A stretch of 64,000 bases of DNA. It comes from an uncultured Bacilli bacterium. GTDB lineage: Bacteria > Bacillota_I > Bacilli_A > RF39 > UBA660. The DNA lies in contig CAJTUT010000005.1 of assembly GCA_910579455.1 (NCBI GenBank), positions 1 to 64,000 of the forward strand, in the 5' to 3' direction. Positions 1 through 9,047 of this stretch are shown in pieces. The translations under genes were made by a program, and so were the position numbers. Numbering within the stretch: position 1 is the stretch's first letter; each line of letters opens with the position of its first letter. The notes under the pieces were generated by a model that was given only the letters and a program-made list of their open reading frames with translations, ran no database searches and was not told where the DNA came from.

Positions 1-22
1 CCCCCCCAGAGGAATTGTCAAT

Positions 23-47
23 AAAAAAAAGAGACTAAATCAGTCCC
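23..47 (-). terminator. Terminator of the YfcC-like transporter gene
   Basis: On the minus strand a GGACT/AGTCT hairpin with a GATTT loop is followed by eight T residues, just after the stop codon of the transporter gene. This is a standard intrinsic terminator layout. Confidence 0.75.
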
Positions 48-54
48 CAATTTT

Positions 55-1500
55 TTATATTAATACTAATATTGTAAATATGATTAACATAATAATTACC
101 AATTCAAGTACTAATTTCCAAACATTTTTAAACCAATCCTTATATGAAATACCTAAATAAGAAAGGATTCCCATAAGAATAACGCTAGTAGGTGCTATTA
201 ACATAGTAACACCATACATAGCTTGATAAACAACTGCAATAATCTTATATGTTGCTTTATCAGATACGATACTAGCTAAATAAGGTAAAACACTTTGGAA
301 CGTATATAATGGATCAACATTAAACAAACCTGCAAAAATTGCTGCGATAGAAGATGTAAATACATTGAATCCCTTAGTAATACTAAATAGTGATTTGTAA
401 ATAACTAGCTGGAACGGATGATAAGTTGCTATTACTAGACAAGTATAAATTAAGATAACTAGCACCGCAGGTTCTAAAGCTCTTTTAGCACCCGTAATAA
501 ATGCTTGAAGTCCCTCGTTAAATTTAACTTTATAAATAATCATTAATAATCCAACAAATATAATCATAGTAGCCATTAGCTCTGCTAATGTCCAACTACC
601 AAATGCATTAACATTTCCTAACAATTTTCCAAATAAATTGAAACCAAAAATTTTAAACCCTGTTACTGATGTAGTTGCTTGATCAAAGGCTGTAATATTA
701 AATGCTCCTGACCAAGAAATAAATGCCATGATCATAATTACAAAAATTACTGAGAAAGCTACTGCTATTGGCCATACTTTTGCTTTTGACTTTGTTGCTG
801 CAGGTACAAAATCATCTAATTTAGCTGCAAAAGTACTTTCCTCCTTTGATTCTGTTTTTTTAGTTGTTTTCTTTCTTTCTTTAGACGCCTTTTCCATTTT
901 ATTAATGTATCTAATCGTATTAAATATCAAAAGTCCTAATCCAACAACTAAAATAATAATTTTTACTAGCATATTAGAAGTAATTTTAACTGATAATGTT
1001 GATAATACTACACTAGTATTTGCATAAGCAAATGTAGTTCCAGCAATTCCTAACATAGTAGATCCAACCACTGTTAAAGCTGCAACAAGCTTATCATATC
1101 CCATTAAAAGAATAACAGCAATTAAGAATGGGAAAAAGATAATCAGTCCTAATTGTAATCCGCAAATAGAAGTAATTACAGCTAATAATACCATCATAAT
1201 TGACAATACTATTTTTCCTCTCTTTTTAAATGACTTAGCAATCTTATCCAATAAGATTCGATAAGCTGGAATTTTGTTTAATATTCCATAGAATCCACCT
1301 ACAACAAGAATAAATAAAGCAATATAACCAAAATAAGATAAAGCTGTAGTAGGATATGTGAATAAATCAAACAGTCCCATCTGAACGCGTCCTTGTTCAA
1401 CATAACTACTTTGGAAATATGCAGCTGGTAATATCCAAGAAAGTAGCATAAATACTAACACTGTGATAAGAACGACTTTTATTGTATTATGTCTTTTCAT
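55..1500 (-). CDS. YfcC/DcuC-superfamily membrane transporter
   Basis: A 481-residue polytopic inner-membrane protein with about eleven to twelve hydrophobic segments. It opens with a short basic stretch and a transmembrane helix ending in SWILPAAYF, followed by a YFGYIALFILVVGGFYGIL segment. This arrangement is typical of the YfcC family, related to C4-dicarboxylate and basic amino-acid carriers. A lysine-rich cytoplasmic loop lies near residues 205-240. The substrate cannot be read from the sequence; peptides, amino acids or dicarboxylates are all possible. The start at 1500 (MKRHN) is preferred over an in-frame codon 15 bases upstream because a GGGAGG ribosome site lies just before it. The gene has its own promoter and terminator, so it is monocistronic. 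Confidence 0.75.
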   Translation of the reverse strand: MKRHNTIKVVLITVLVFMLLSWILPAAYFQSSYVEQGRVQMGLFDLFTYPTTALSYFGYIALFILVVGGFYGILNKIPAYRILLDKIAKSFKKRGKIVLSIMMVLLAVITSICGLQLGLIIFFPFLIAVILLMGYDKLVAALTVVGSTMLGIAGTTFAYANTSVVLSTLSVKITSNMLVKIIILVVGLGLLIFNTIRYINKMEKASKERKKTTKKTESKEESTFAAKLDDFVPAATKSKAKVWPIAVAFSVIFVIMIMAFISWSGAFNITAFDQATTSVTGFKIFGFNLFGKLLGNVNAFGSWTLAELMATMIIFVGLLMIIYKVKFNEGLQAFITGAKRALEPAVLVILIYTCLVIATYHPFQLVIYKSLFSITKGFNVFTSSIAAIFAGLFNVDPLYTFQSVLPYLASIVSDKATYKIIAVVYQAMYGVTMLIAPTSVILMGILSYLGISYKDWFKNVWKLVLELVIIMLIIFTILVLI

Positions 1501-1519
1501 AAATTTTCCTCCCATAATA

Positions 1520-1547
1520 ATTATACTACATTAAGTCCATAATACAA
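1520..1547 (-). promoter_or_regulatory. SigA-type promoter of the YfcC-like gene
   Basis: On the minus strand, TTGTAT (1542-1547) and TATAAT (1520-1525) are separated by 16 bases, 20 bases upstream of the start codon. Confidence 0.6.
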
Positions 1548-1577
1548 GCATTTAAATACTTTTTTATGAAAATTTCA

Positions 1578-1605
1578 CAAAAAAAAGAAATAGAGACCTA
1601 TTTCT
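1578..1605 (-). terminator. Terminator of the dusB-RDD-lysS operon
   Basis: On the minus strand AGAAATAG, the loop GTCT and CTATTTCT form an 8-bp stem followed by a T tract. The stem overlaps the last codons of lysS. Confidence 0.85.
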
Positions 1606-3085
1606 ATCTATTTTCCTTTTCTGTTGATCTCATGAGAGGAAACATTACAACATCTTTAATATTTTCGCTATTAGTTACCAATTGAACCATCCTATCAATT
1701 CCCATACCCCAACCAGATATCGGTGGCATTCCGTATTCCATTGCTGTTATATAGTCATAATCCATCTCCATAGCCTCAACATCTCCGGCCTCTTTTAATT
1801 TTGATTGTTCTAAAAGTCTTTTCTCTTGTTCCATAGGATTTACAAGCTCAGAGTACCCATTTACAATTTCAGCACCATTAATTACTAGTTGAAATCTATC
1901 TGTTATTAACTGATTATTATCATTTGTACGAGCTAAAGGAGATAAATCAATAGGATGTTCTGTTAAATAAACAGGTCCTATCATAAAAGGTCTTGCCACT
2001 TTCTTATATAAAACATCTACCAAATTTCCAAATCCTAAATCTTCAATTGGTGTTTCACTTTCTAATTCAATATGATCTAACTGAATCTTTTCTAATAGTT
2101 TTTCTTTGGTATCATACTTTATAATGTCAATATTAGCATACTGAATTAATACTTCTCTAAAGGACTGGCTCTTCCATTCCCCACTCAAATCAATTTCCTT
2201 ATCTCCAAAAGAAATAGTCAATGTTCCAAAAATATTTTTAATAATTGTCTGTAACATATCCTGAATCAATTTCATATTATCCTGATAATTATAATATGCT
2301 TGATATGCCTCTATCATCGTGAAATCCTGTAAATGAGTCTGATCAATCCCTTCATTTCTAAAACAACGACCAATTTCATATACTTTTGGAATCCCAGCTA
2401 CTACAGCTCTTTTCATATAAGTTTCTGGTGCAATTCTTAGATACACATCCATATCCAAAGCATTATGGTGAGCCTTAAATGGCTTCGCAGTAGCTCCACT
2501 TGCCTTATTATTTAAAATAGGAGTCTCAATTTCCATATAACCTAAAGAATCTAAATAATTTCTAAGTTCCTTTATAAATTTAATTCGAATTAAAAAACGA
2601 TCCCTAGTTTCCTGATTCATTATCAAATCTACATATCTTTGACGATAACAGGCTTCCTGGTCCGTCAATCCATGAAATTTTTCTGGAAGCGGCTTTAAGG
2701 CCTTCCCCAAAAACTCAAACGAATCAACACGAATTGTTTTTTCACCTGTATGAGTAGTAAAAACTTCTCCTCTTGCCCCTATAAAATCTCCAATATCAAA
2801 GTTGTCTTTAAAAAATTTATATTTTTCTTCTCCAACCATATCAATTTTAATAGATAGTTGAATTTTCCCCTCTATATCTCTTATAGTAACAAAACTCATT
2901 TTACCCATTTTTCTCATAAAAACAATTCTTCCTGCAACACATACAGAAGAAATCCCATCCTCTAATTTTGCTACATCTTTAATATCATGAGAAATCTCAA
3001 AGCGTTCTGGGTAAGGATTACAAACTTCCCTGATTTTTTCAACTTTTTTCCTTCTTACTAACTCCTGCTCACTAAACTCTCTCAT
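1604..3085 (-). CDS. lysS: Lysyl-tRNA synthetase, class II
   Basis: Charges tRNA-Lys with lysine in the cytoplasm. The 493 residues have the usual class II LysRS layout: an N-terminal OB-fold anticodon-binding domain (about residues 40-145) and a catalytic domain with motif 2 (RCFRNEGIDQTHLQDFTMIE) and motif 3 (GWGMGIDRMV). The family usually reads GxGIGIDR, so the second glycine region is slightly altered but the essential Arg is present. The start codon follows a strong GAAAGGAG site. It is the last gene of a dusB-RDD-lysS transcript, and dusB-lysS adjacency is also seen in B. subtilis. Confidence 0.97.
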   Translation of the reverse strand: MREFSEQELVRRKKVEKIREVCNPYPERFEISHDIKDVAKLEDGISSVCVAGRIVFMRKMGKMSFVTIRDIEGKIQLSIKIDMVGEEKYKFFKDNFDIGDFIGARGEVFTTHTGEKTIRVDSFEFLGKALKPLPEKFHGLTDQEACYRQRYVDLIMNQETRDRFLIRIKFIKELRNYLDSLGYMEIETPILNNKASGATAKPFKAHHNALDMDVYLRIAPETYMKRAVVAGIPKVYEIGRCFRNEGIDQTHLQDFTMIEAYQAYYNYQDNMKLIQDMLQTIIKNIFGTLTISFGDKEIDLSGEWKSQSFREVLIQYANIDIIKYDTKEKLLEKIQLDHIELESETPIEDLGFGNLVDVLYKKVARPFMIGPVYLTEHPIDLSPLARTNDNNQLITDRFQLVINGAEIVNGYSELVNPMEQEKRLLEQSKLKEAGDVEAMEMDYDYITAMEYGMPPISGWGMGIDRMVQLVTNSENIKDVVMFPLMRSTEKENR

Positions 3086-3099
3086 TTAAATACTCCTTT

Positions 3100-3774
3100 C
3101 TAAGAAACTACTACTTCTGTATTTGCTACCATATCATGAATCCCTTGTCTATCCTTTCTAGATAAAATAATCAAACAACTAACGAATATAACAATATACT
3201 GTATCAATTGCACAATTCCGACACCATAGAAATAAATATCCTTGTTTACAAAAATAGATAAACATAACACAATAATATCTACTAAAATAGAATCAATGAT
3301 TAATGATCGAAATAATATATTGTTCATAGTTAAATTAGAGTCATCTTTCTTAACAACTCTTATCTTCAGTAATTTTTTCCCTATTGTTTGACCTCCACAT
3401 TTGAATTGATAAACTACAAAATAGAAAATAGAAATAGCAATTTCAATAATAGTAGAAAGCCCACGTTCTCTTGCCATATCATAACTAATATCTACTGTTC
3501 TATTAATATAGGTATTAATATCTATTTTTTTCTTCTGATATTGTTCTAATGTATCGATAACCTCATTAGATAATGTTTGCAAATTATTACTATGAATAAA
3601 TGGTTGTGTAATTAAAGATGTAACCAAACTAATTAAAAACATATCAATAATAAAAGCACATAATCTCTGCCAAAAGTTAGCATAAATTTTCTCTATTTTT
3701 TGATTACCATTATCTGTAATGATTTTCTGTACAGAATCATTTTCTCCAGGTTTTATTTTTTTACTCTTAGCCAT
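3100..3774 (-). CDS. RDD-family membrane protein
   Basis: A 224-residue membrane protein. The RDD family signature is visible: FWQRLCAFIIDMFLISL in the first membrane segment (conserved Arg and Asp) and GGQTIGKKLLKIRVVKKDD between later segments. Four to five hydrophobic helices are present, with a lysine-rich N-terminal cytoplasmic tail of about 30 residues. RDD proteins are poorly characterised; some take part in ion transport or envelope homeostasis. The gene overlaps the end of dusB by 8 bases and its stop codon abuts the lysS ribosome site, so the three genes are co-transcribed and probably translationally coupled. The specific role is unknown. Confidence 0.8.
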   Translation of the reverse strand: MAKSKKIKPGENDSVQKIITDNGNQKIEKIYANFWQRLCAFIIDMFLISLVTSLITQPFIHSNNLQTLSNEVIDTLEQYQKKKIDINTYINRTVDISYDMARERGLSTIIEIAISIFYFVVYQFKCGGQTIGKKLLKIRVVKKDDSNLTMNNILFRSLIIDSILVDIIVLCLSIFVNKDIYFYGVGIVQLIQYIVIFVSCLIILSRKDRQGIHDMVANTEVVVS

Positions 3775-4750
3775 TTTTTAATTCCTCCTTATAATGAATC
3801 AATACTTGCATTATATCATGAATATCAGAACATTGATATACCCTATTTTTAATTTCGTTTGTACCTTTAAGACCTTTTAAATACCAACCAATATGATTCC
3901 TTATTTCTAATCGAACTATTTTTTCATCCTTCATCTGTTGTAAATAAGTAATATGTTTTAAACACATATCAATTCTACTTTCTATTGTTGGCCTTTCTAA
4001 AAGCTTATTTTCCTCTAACAGAGCAACAGTTTCCCTAATTAACCAGGGATTACCTAACACTCCCCTTCCTATCATAACAGCATCACACCCTGTCTCCTCT
4101 ATCATTCTCTTGGCATCTATTGCACTTTTGACATCTCCATTTCCAATAACAGGAATATGAACTGACTTTTTAACATCTTTTATAATAGTCCAATCTGCAC
4201 TACCACTATATCCCTGCGCTCTTGTTCTGGGATGAATACAAATAGCACTTGCTCCTGCTTTTTCTATAACCTTTGCTACTTCAATAGCATTTATACTATT
4301 ACTATCCCAACCACTTCTAATCTTAACAGTAACAGGAATAGGTACCGTTTCCACTACTGATTTTACAATATCATAAATCTTTGTTGGCGATTTCAAAAGG
4401 GCAGATCCAGCTTGTGCCCTTACTGCTACCTTGGGAACTGGACATCCCATATTAATATCAATAATATCAGGATTCATGTGCTCGTAAATATACTTAGCTG
4501 CGATTACAAAACTTTCAACATCTGTACCAAATATTTGTTGAACAATAGGCCTCTCTTCATCTGTCATATAAAGCATATCAATTGTTTTTTTGTTTCCATA
4601 CATAATCGCCTTATCGCTAACCATTTCGGCATAAACAAGACCACAACCCATTTCCTTAGCAATTCTTCTATACGCCGAATTAGAAATTCCTGCCATTGGA
4701 GCTAAAATAACCTGATTTTTAATTTTTACATTACCTATATTCCATTCCAT
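3767..4750 (-). CDS. dusB: tRNA-dihydrouridine synthase (DusB-type)
   Basis: An FMN-dependent enzyme that reduces uridine to dihydrouridine in tRNA D-loops. The 327-residue TIM barrel shows the family landmarks: VILAPMAGISNSAYR near the N terminus, DINMGCPVPKV with the active-site cysteine, KIRSGWD, CIHPRTRAQGYSG and VIGNGDV, and GCDAVMIGRGVLGNPW in the FMN phosphate-binding region. The start at 4750 (MEWNIG) is preferred over one 45 bases upstream because an AAGAGGG ribosome site sits directly before it and the protein then begins like its homologues. First gene of the dusB-RDD-lysS operon. Confidence 0.93.
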   Translation of the reverse strand: MEWNIGNVKIKNQVILAPMAGISNSAYRRIAKEMGCGLVYAEMVSDKAIMYGNKKTIDMLYMTDEERPIVQQIFGTDVESFVIAAKYIYEHMNPDIIDINMGCPVPKVAVRAQAGSALLKSPTKIYDIVKSVVETVPIPVTVKIRSGWDSNSINAIEVAKVIEKAGASAICIHPRTRAQGYSGSADWTIIKDVKKSVHIPVIGNGDVKSAIDAKRMIEETGCDAVMIGRGVLGNPWLIRETVALLEENKLLERPTIESRIDMCLKHITYLQQMKDEKIVRLEIRNHIGWYLKGLKGTNEIKNRVYQCSDIHDIMQVLIHYKEELKNG

Positions 4751-4776
4751 ATCTTTTCCCTCTTCAAAGCAATCAT

Positions 4777-4805
4777 AGTATACTACAAAAAACAAGCTTT
4801 TTCAA
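4777..4805 (-). promoter_or_regulatory. SigA-type promoter of the dusB operon
   Basis: On the minus strand TTGAAA (4800-4805) and TATACT (4777-4782) are separated by exactly 17 bases, 27 bases before the dusB start. Confidence 0.75.
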
Positions 4806-5227
4806 ATAAAAAAGAGAGTAAATTTTACGTATATTTTTATTAATTCTCAAATGTCTTTATAAACTTTATTTATAGTGGTTTAAGATATTTTTATTTTTGT
4901 AAGATATTTACATATATTTTTATGATCTCTTATATTTTCGCTTTCAAAAGTAGTAAATTGAACTTAAAAAATTACAAATCAGTCTTTAAATAAGGATTTT
5001 TAATAGCTGATTAATACTTTTAACTTAAAAATAAGATACCAAATTTAAAAGACATAATATTTAAAAAAGTATTTACTAGAAACAAAATTTTAAGTATAAG
5101 TAATTTCTATATCGTTATCAAAAAATTTTTTCCAATTTATGTAAAGAGTATCAATATTACTGTAATATCTGCACTTCCTACTGGAAAGAACAAAAGTATT
5201 AAACAAAAACAATATTGTACAAAACGA
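4806..5227. other. Gene-free AT-rich spacer, possible gene remnant
   Basis: Between the dusB promoter and the ftsH terminator there is no recognisable gene, RNA or repeat. One plus-strand frame is open from 5024 to 5230 (68 codons) but has no ATG, GTG or TTG start. It could encode a tail ending in SALPTGKNKSIKQKQYC. In a sequence this AT-rich such a run is unusual but not impossible by chance. It may be the 3' end of a decayed gene, and it would be the only plus-strand coding trace on this arm. Confidence 0.3.
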
Positions 5228-5267
5228 TAAAAAAAGAGTTAGACTTAACTAAATATCTAACTCTTTT
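5228..5267 (-). terminator. Terminator of tilS-ftsH
   Basis: On the minus strand AAAAGAGTTAGA and TCTAACTCTTTT form a 12-bp stem with a 12-base loop, followed by T residues. It overlaps the last ftsH codons. Confidence 0.85.
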
Positions 5268-7225
5268 AATAACTCGGATTTATTCATTTTTGAATAATTC
5301 TTAATTCCTCTTTCTTTTGCAAGTTGTTTTAATTTAGTAACAGACATTTTCTCAAGACTTGTTGCATCCTCATCTGATGGCATTTTTCCATGCTCTACTA
5401 AATAATCTATTTGCTCTTTAGTAAGAGTTTCGTATTCAAGCAATGTCTCCGCTATTAATTTTAATAATTTTTTATTTTTCTTAATAATTTCCATTGCCTT
5501 TTTATGACAGTCATCGATAATTTTTCTCATTTCCATATCAATTTCATTAGCCACTTCATTAGAAAAATGTTGACTTTTATTATAATCTCTTCCTAAAAAC
5601 ACACTACCTTCTTGTTGTTCAAATTGTAAAAGTCCCAGATCACTCATTCCATATTCTGTAACCATGGAACGTGCAATCTTAGTTGCCTTTTCAAAATCGT
5701 TATGTGCACCTGTTGTAATTTCTCCAAAAACAATTTCTTCTGCTGTACGCCCTCCTAATAAACCAGTGATTTGTTCTAATAAATCTGTCTTTGTAGAACA
5801 TAATTTTTCTTCACTTGGGACCATCATGTTATATCCTCCAGCAGCTCCACGTGGAATAATTGTAACCTTTTGAACATCATTTGCATTATCTAACTTTAAC
5901 CCAATTACCGCATGCCCTGCTTCATGATAAGCAACTAATTTACGGTCATTATCACTATATTTATGAGAGGTTTTAGCAGGTCCCATAAGTACTCTATCTG
6001 TTGCTTCATCTATTTCGCTCATAGTAATTATTTCCTTGTTTCTCCTAACCGCTAAAAGAGCTGCTTCATTTAATAGATTTTCTAAATCCGCTCCACTAAA
6101 TCCTGGAGTTCTTTTTGCCAAATTTTTCAATGTTATTCCTTGGGCCAATTTCTTATTCTTTGAATGTACTCCCAATATTTCCTCTCTTCCCTTAACATCA
6201 GGTAAGTTCACAGTCACCTGGCGATCAAATCTTCCTGGGCGAAGAAGTGCTGGATCTAATACATCTGGTCTATTGGTTGCTGCAATAATAATGATTCCTT
6301 CATTTTCCCCAAAACCATCCATTTCTGTCAACAATTGATTTAAGGTTTGTTCTCGTTCATCATGACCTCCACCTAAACCTGTACCTCTTTGACGGCCAAC
6401 TGCATCAATTTCATCAATAAAAATTAGACATGGTGCATTTCTTTTAGCCTGCTGAAACATATCCCTAACACGACTAGCTCCAACACCTACAAATAGTTCA
6501 ACAAAGTCAGAACCACTAATAAAATAGAACGGAACATTAGCCTCTCCCGCTACTGCTCGAGCTAATAAAGTCTTACCTGTTCCTGGAGGTCCAAATAATA
6601 GAACCCCCTTTGGAATCCTAGCCCCTAATTTTTGAAATTTCTTTGGACTCTTTAAAAAGTCAATTAACTCTGCTACTTCTTCTTTTTCTTCTTGTAAACC
6701 AGCGACATCATTAAAAGTAATTTTATTATTACTACTACTTAATTTTGCCTTACTTTTTCCAAAATCCATAGAACTCTTGTTTCCAGCCAGTTGTCGATTA
6801 AAAAAGAAGAATGCAAAGGCAATTAACAAAACAAAGGGTAAGACATTTACAACAATCATTAAGAATGTTGAACTTTCTGGATCTGCTTTTGCCTCTAATT
6901 TAAAATCTTGTACCTCTGATGCCTCCACTATTTTTTTCATAACAGCATCACTCATCGGAAGTCTGGCAAAGAACGTTTGAGACTTTTTAGCACCTTTCAA
7001 AGATCCTGTGACCTCATATGTCTTAGCATTATCTCTAGCTGTAATAACTAAGTTTTTAATATTCCCCTCGGTTAATTCTCCAATGAACTCATTATAAGTA
7101 AGATTTTGAATATCTGTATTCATAACATTAAATACATAAAACACACCTATAATAATTAAAAACATAAAAAGATAAGGAACTAAACCCTTTTTTACATTTT
7201 TTTGATTTACAATATTTTTATTCAT
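5249..7225 (-). CDS. ftsH: ATP-dependent zinc metalloprotease FtsH with a Rho_N-like tail
   Basis: Membrane-anchored AAA protease that degrades misfolded membrane proteins and unstable regulators. The 658 residues contain two N-terminal transmembrane helices (about 14-34 and 121-142) flanking a small extracellular domain. The AAA module has Walker A GPPGTGKT (near 213), Walker B CLIFIDEIDAVG and the second region of homology ATNRPDVLDPALLRPGRFDR. The zinc site is HEAGH (near 435). After the protease domain an extra 35-residue tail, from about residue 623 (KLKQLAKERGIKNYSKMNKS), resembles the Rho_N/SAP-like fold and is not part of classical FtsH. The start has a perfect AGGAGG site. tilS lies just upstream and its stop codon overlaps that site; tilS-ftsH proximity is a common Firmicutes arrangement (hpt is absent here). 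Confidence 0.97.
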   Translation of the reverse strand: MNKNIVNQKNVKKGLVPYLFMFLIIIGVFYVFNVMNTDIQNLTYNEFIGELTEGNIKNLVITARDNAKTYEVTGSLKGAKKSQTFFARLPMSDAVMKKIVEASEVQDFKLEAKADPESSTFLMIVVNVLPFVLLIAFAFFFFNRQLAGNKSSMDFGKSKAKLSSSNNKITFNDVAGLQEEKEEVAELIDFLKSPKKFQKLGARIPKGVLLFGPPGTGKTLLARAVAGEANVPFYFISGSDFVELFVGVGASRVRDMFQQAKRNAPCLIFIDEIDAVGRQRGTGLGGGHDEREQTLNQLLTEMDGFGENEGIIIIAATNRPDVLDPALLRPGRFDRQVTVNLPDVKGREEILGVHSKNKKLAQGITLKNLAKRTPGFSGADLENLLNEAALLAVRRNKEIITMSEIDEATDRVLMGPAKTSHKYSDNDRKLVAYHEAGHAVIGLKLDNANDVQKVTIIPRGAAGGYNMMVPSEEKLCSTKTDLLEQITGLLGGRTAEEIVFGEITTGAHNDFEKATKIARSMVTEYGMSDLGLLQFEQQEGSVFLGRDYNKSQHFSNEVANEIDMEMRKIIDDCHKKAMEIIKKNKKLLKLIAETLLEYETLTKEQIDYLVEHGKMPSDEDATSLEKMSVTKLKQLAKERGIKNYSKMNKSELLKELDI

Positions 7226-7238
7226 ATTTTTGCCTCCT

Positions 7239-8555
7239 CTAACAATATTTCATTATTATATCATACTTTTCTTGTTTTTGTTTATCAAATTTTGATTTTT
7301 TTAACCCAGGTATCCAAAGAATCTTTCCCTCTGAATCTACTACAATAGGCCATGTATCTCTTTGTTCTATCTTTATCTTATTCTCAATAAAAATATCTTT
7401 TACCTTTTTCTTACCATTTAATCCCTTAACAGCTATTTTATCTCCAATTTTTCTCGTTCTAATAATGATCGGTAATCGTATCTCTTCACTGCATAATCTA
7501 CAAATATTATTGGAAGTTTCCTCTGTTTCCTCCATCTTTTTAATATGATGTTTATTTGGAAGATCTGCATAGGTATTGAACTCTATTTCATATTCTGTAA
7601 TCTCATCCATTTCTCTAGTTAAATAAAATTCATCATAACTTTTAATAGCTAAAACTTCATTTGGCAAATTTACTTCCAAATTAGACTTATCACTATAAAT
7701 CAAATAAAGCAATAAATCAATATGTTTATCATTAACCAATACCAAATCATCCTGATAAAAATCCTCTAGTATATAATATAGTATTTCTTTTTGAATATAC
7801 CTATCCAACCTCTTAAAATCTAAAACATTGATTCTCCCTTGCTTGGTTAAAATTTTTTTTAAGGATTGATCCCTTTCTTTAGAAATATATCGACTGGTTT
7901 CCTCTAAATTTTCACTAAACTTCAAAAATTTTAAATGAACATTTTCGTCTTCTTCTTTCAAAAAAGGTAAGACATTCTTACGATACCTATTTCTAGTATA
8001 TTTCATTTTATGATTTGACTCATCGATGAAATAAGGAACATTATTCAAGGAATCATATGCCTCCAAATCCTCTTTGCTATAACCAATTAAAGGTCTTATA
8101 ATTTTATAATCACCCATATCAATTTCTTTATGAAATCCGCTATACCCCTGGAGATTAGATCCTCTTACAATTCTCATTAAAATAGTCTCTATCAAGTCAT
8201 CGCCATGATGAGCGGTCACTAAATAATCGGCCTTATATTTATGAACAACATCTTCAAAAAAATGATACCTTATATTTCTTGCCTCATTATGAAAGTTATC
8301 ATCACTATACTTTTCTATTTTCATTTTTTCTAACACAATTTGATTTTTTATACAATACTCTTGTATAAATGCTTCTTCTTCTGCACTCTGCCTTCTAACA
8401 TTATGATTCACATGAGCACAAATTAATTGTAACTGATACTTCTCTCTAAGCTTTAATAAAGCATCCATTAAACACATAGAATCAGGACCTGTAGAACATC
8501 CAACTACTATAATATCTTCATTTTTTAATTCTATATTTTTCTCTATATTAATCAT
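7239..8555 (-). CDS. tilS: tRNA(Ile)-lysidine synthase
   Basis: Converts C34 of the tRNA-Ile CAU anticodon to lysidine using ATP and lysine, so that AUA is read as Ile. At 438 residues it has an N-terminal PP-loop ATPase domain. The motif reads CSTGPDSM where most TilS proteins have SGGxDS, so the first glycine is replaced by threonine. HVNHNVR, AHHGDDLIETILMRIVRG and NEARNIRY-type motifs follow. The C-terminal substrate-binding region ends with IGDKIAVKGLNGKKKVKDIF and LWIPGL, as in the family. It is transcribed ahead of ftsH from its own promoter. The ribosome site (GGTGGGATC) is moderate. Confidence 0.95.
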   Translation of the reverse strand: MINIEKNIELKNEDIIVVGCSTGPDSMCLMDALLKLREKYQLQLICAHVNHNVRRQSAEEEAFIQEYCIKNQIVLEKMKIEKYSDDNFHNEARNIRYHFFEDVVHKYKADYLVTAHHGDDLIETILMRIVRGSNLQGYSGFHKEIDMGDYKIIRPLIGYSKEDLEAYDSLNNVPYFIDESNHKMKYTRNRYRKNVLPFLKEEDENVHLKFLKFSENLEETSRYISKERDQSLKKILTKQGRINVLDFKRLDRYIQKEILYYILEDFYQDDLVLVNDKHIDLLLYLIYSDKSNLEVNLPNEVLAIKSYDEFYLTREMDEITEYEIEFNTYADLPNKHHIKKMEETEETSNNICRLCSEEIRLPIIIRTRKIGDKIAVKGLNGKKKVKDIFIENKIKIEQRDTWPIVVDSEGKILWIPGLKKSKFDKQKQEKYDIIMKYC

Positions 8556-8572
8556 TTGATCCCACCACTTCC

Positions 8573-8601
8573 ATTCTATACGAATTCTACCATTTTATCA
8601 A
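8573..8601 (-). promoter_or_regulatory. SigA-type promoter of tilS-ftsH
   Basis: On the minus strand TTGATA (8596-8601) and TAGAAT (8573-8578) are separated by 17 bases and lie just upstream of tilS. Confidence 0.6.
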
Positions 8602-8614
8602 GAATAAAGTAATA

Positions 8615-8689
8615 GAAAAAAAGATGTTTTACAATACATCAAAAACATCTCAATAAAAAATAGATAACCAAACATAGATTATCTATTTT
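8615..8689 (-). terminator. Tandem terminators after divIC
   Basis: Two intrinsic terminators in series on the minus strand. The first pairs AAAATAGATAA with its complement (8657-8667 with 8679-8689, 11 bp). The second pairs AGATGTTTT with AAAACATCT (8622-8630 with 8642-8650), followed by seven T residues. The double arrangement isolates divIC from tilS. Confidence 0.8.
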
Positions 8690-8981
8690 AAGGAATTCGT
8701 AAAATAATTTCACCATCTTTTGAATAAGCGTATTTTTCTCTAGCATATCTGGCAATATAATCTGGGTTTTGAAGTTTGTCTGCATCTACTTGTAATTCCT
8801 CTTCCTTTTCCTTTAAAGTGGTTAATTTGTGTTTTAATTCTTTCTTTTCCTTATATTTATCATAGATCTCAACCCAATATTTTCCTATGGTATAAGTAGT
8901 TCCAACAATAATAGTTAAAGAGGCAACGCCTAGGAAAAGAAGACGTCTTATCGATTTTTTACTTTTTTTTCTCTTTGTCAT
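8688..8981 (-). CDS. divIC: Septum formation initiator DivIC/FtsB
   Basis: A small bitopic membrane protein of the divisome that pairs with FtsL. Its 97 residues show the family plan: a lysine/arginine-rich cytoplasmic start (KRKKSKKSIRR), one transmembrane helix (about 14-31), an extracellular coiled coil rich in K, E and L (about 40-70), and the conserved tail NPDYIARYAREKYAYSKDGE. It sits directly downstream of yabP-yabQ, as in Bacillus, but has its own promoter. Confidence 0.93.
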   Translation of the reverse strand: MTKRKKSKKSIRRLLFLGVASLTIIVGTTYTIGKYWVEIYDKYKEKKELKHKLTTLKEKEEELQVDADKLQNPDYIARYAREKYAYSKDGEIILRIP

Positions 8982-9010
8982 AGTATCACCTAACCCTACT
9001 CTTTAACTAT

Positions 9011-9038
9011 AGTATATCACTCTTATTTTTGAAAACAA
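9011..9038 (-). promoter_or_regulatory. SigA-type promoter of divIC
   Basis: On the minus strand TTGTTT (9033-9038) and TATACT (9011-9016) are spaced 16 bases apart, 29 bases before the divIC start. It gives divIC vegetative expression separate from the upstream sporulation genes. Confidence 0.6.
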
Positions 9039-9047
9039 GTTTTTTAC

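Noticed and set aside
728..1027. Long plus-strand frame opposite the YfcC-like transporter
   Set aside because: It lies antisense to a clear membrane-protein gene, has no ribosome site and no recognisable product.
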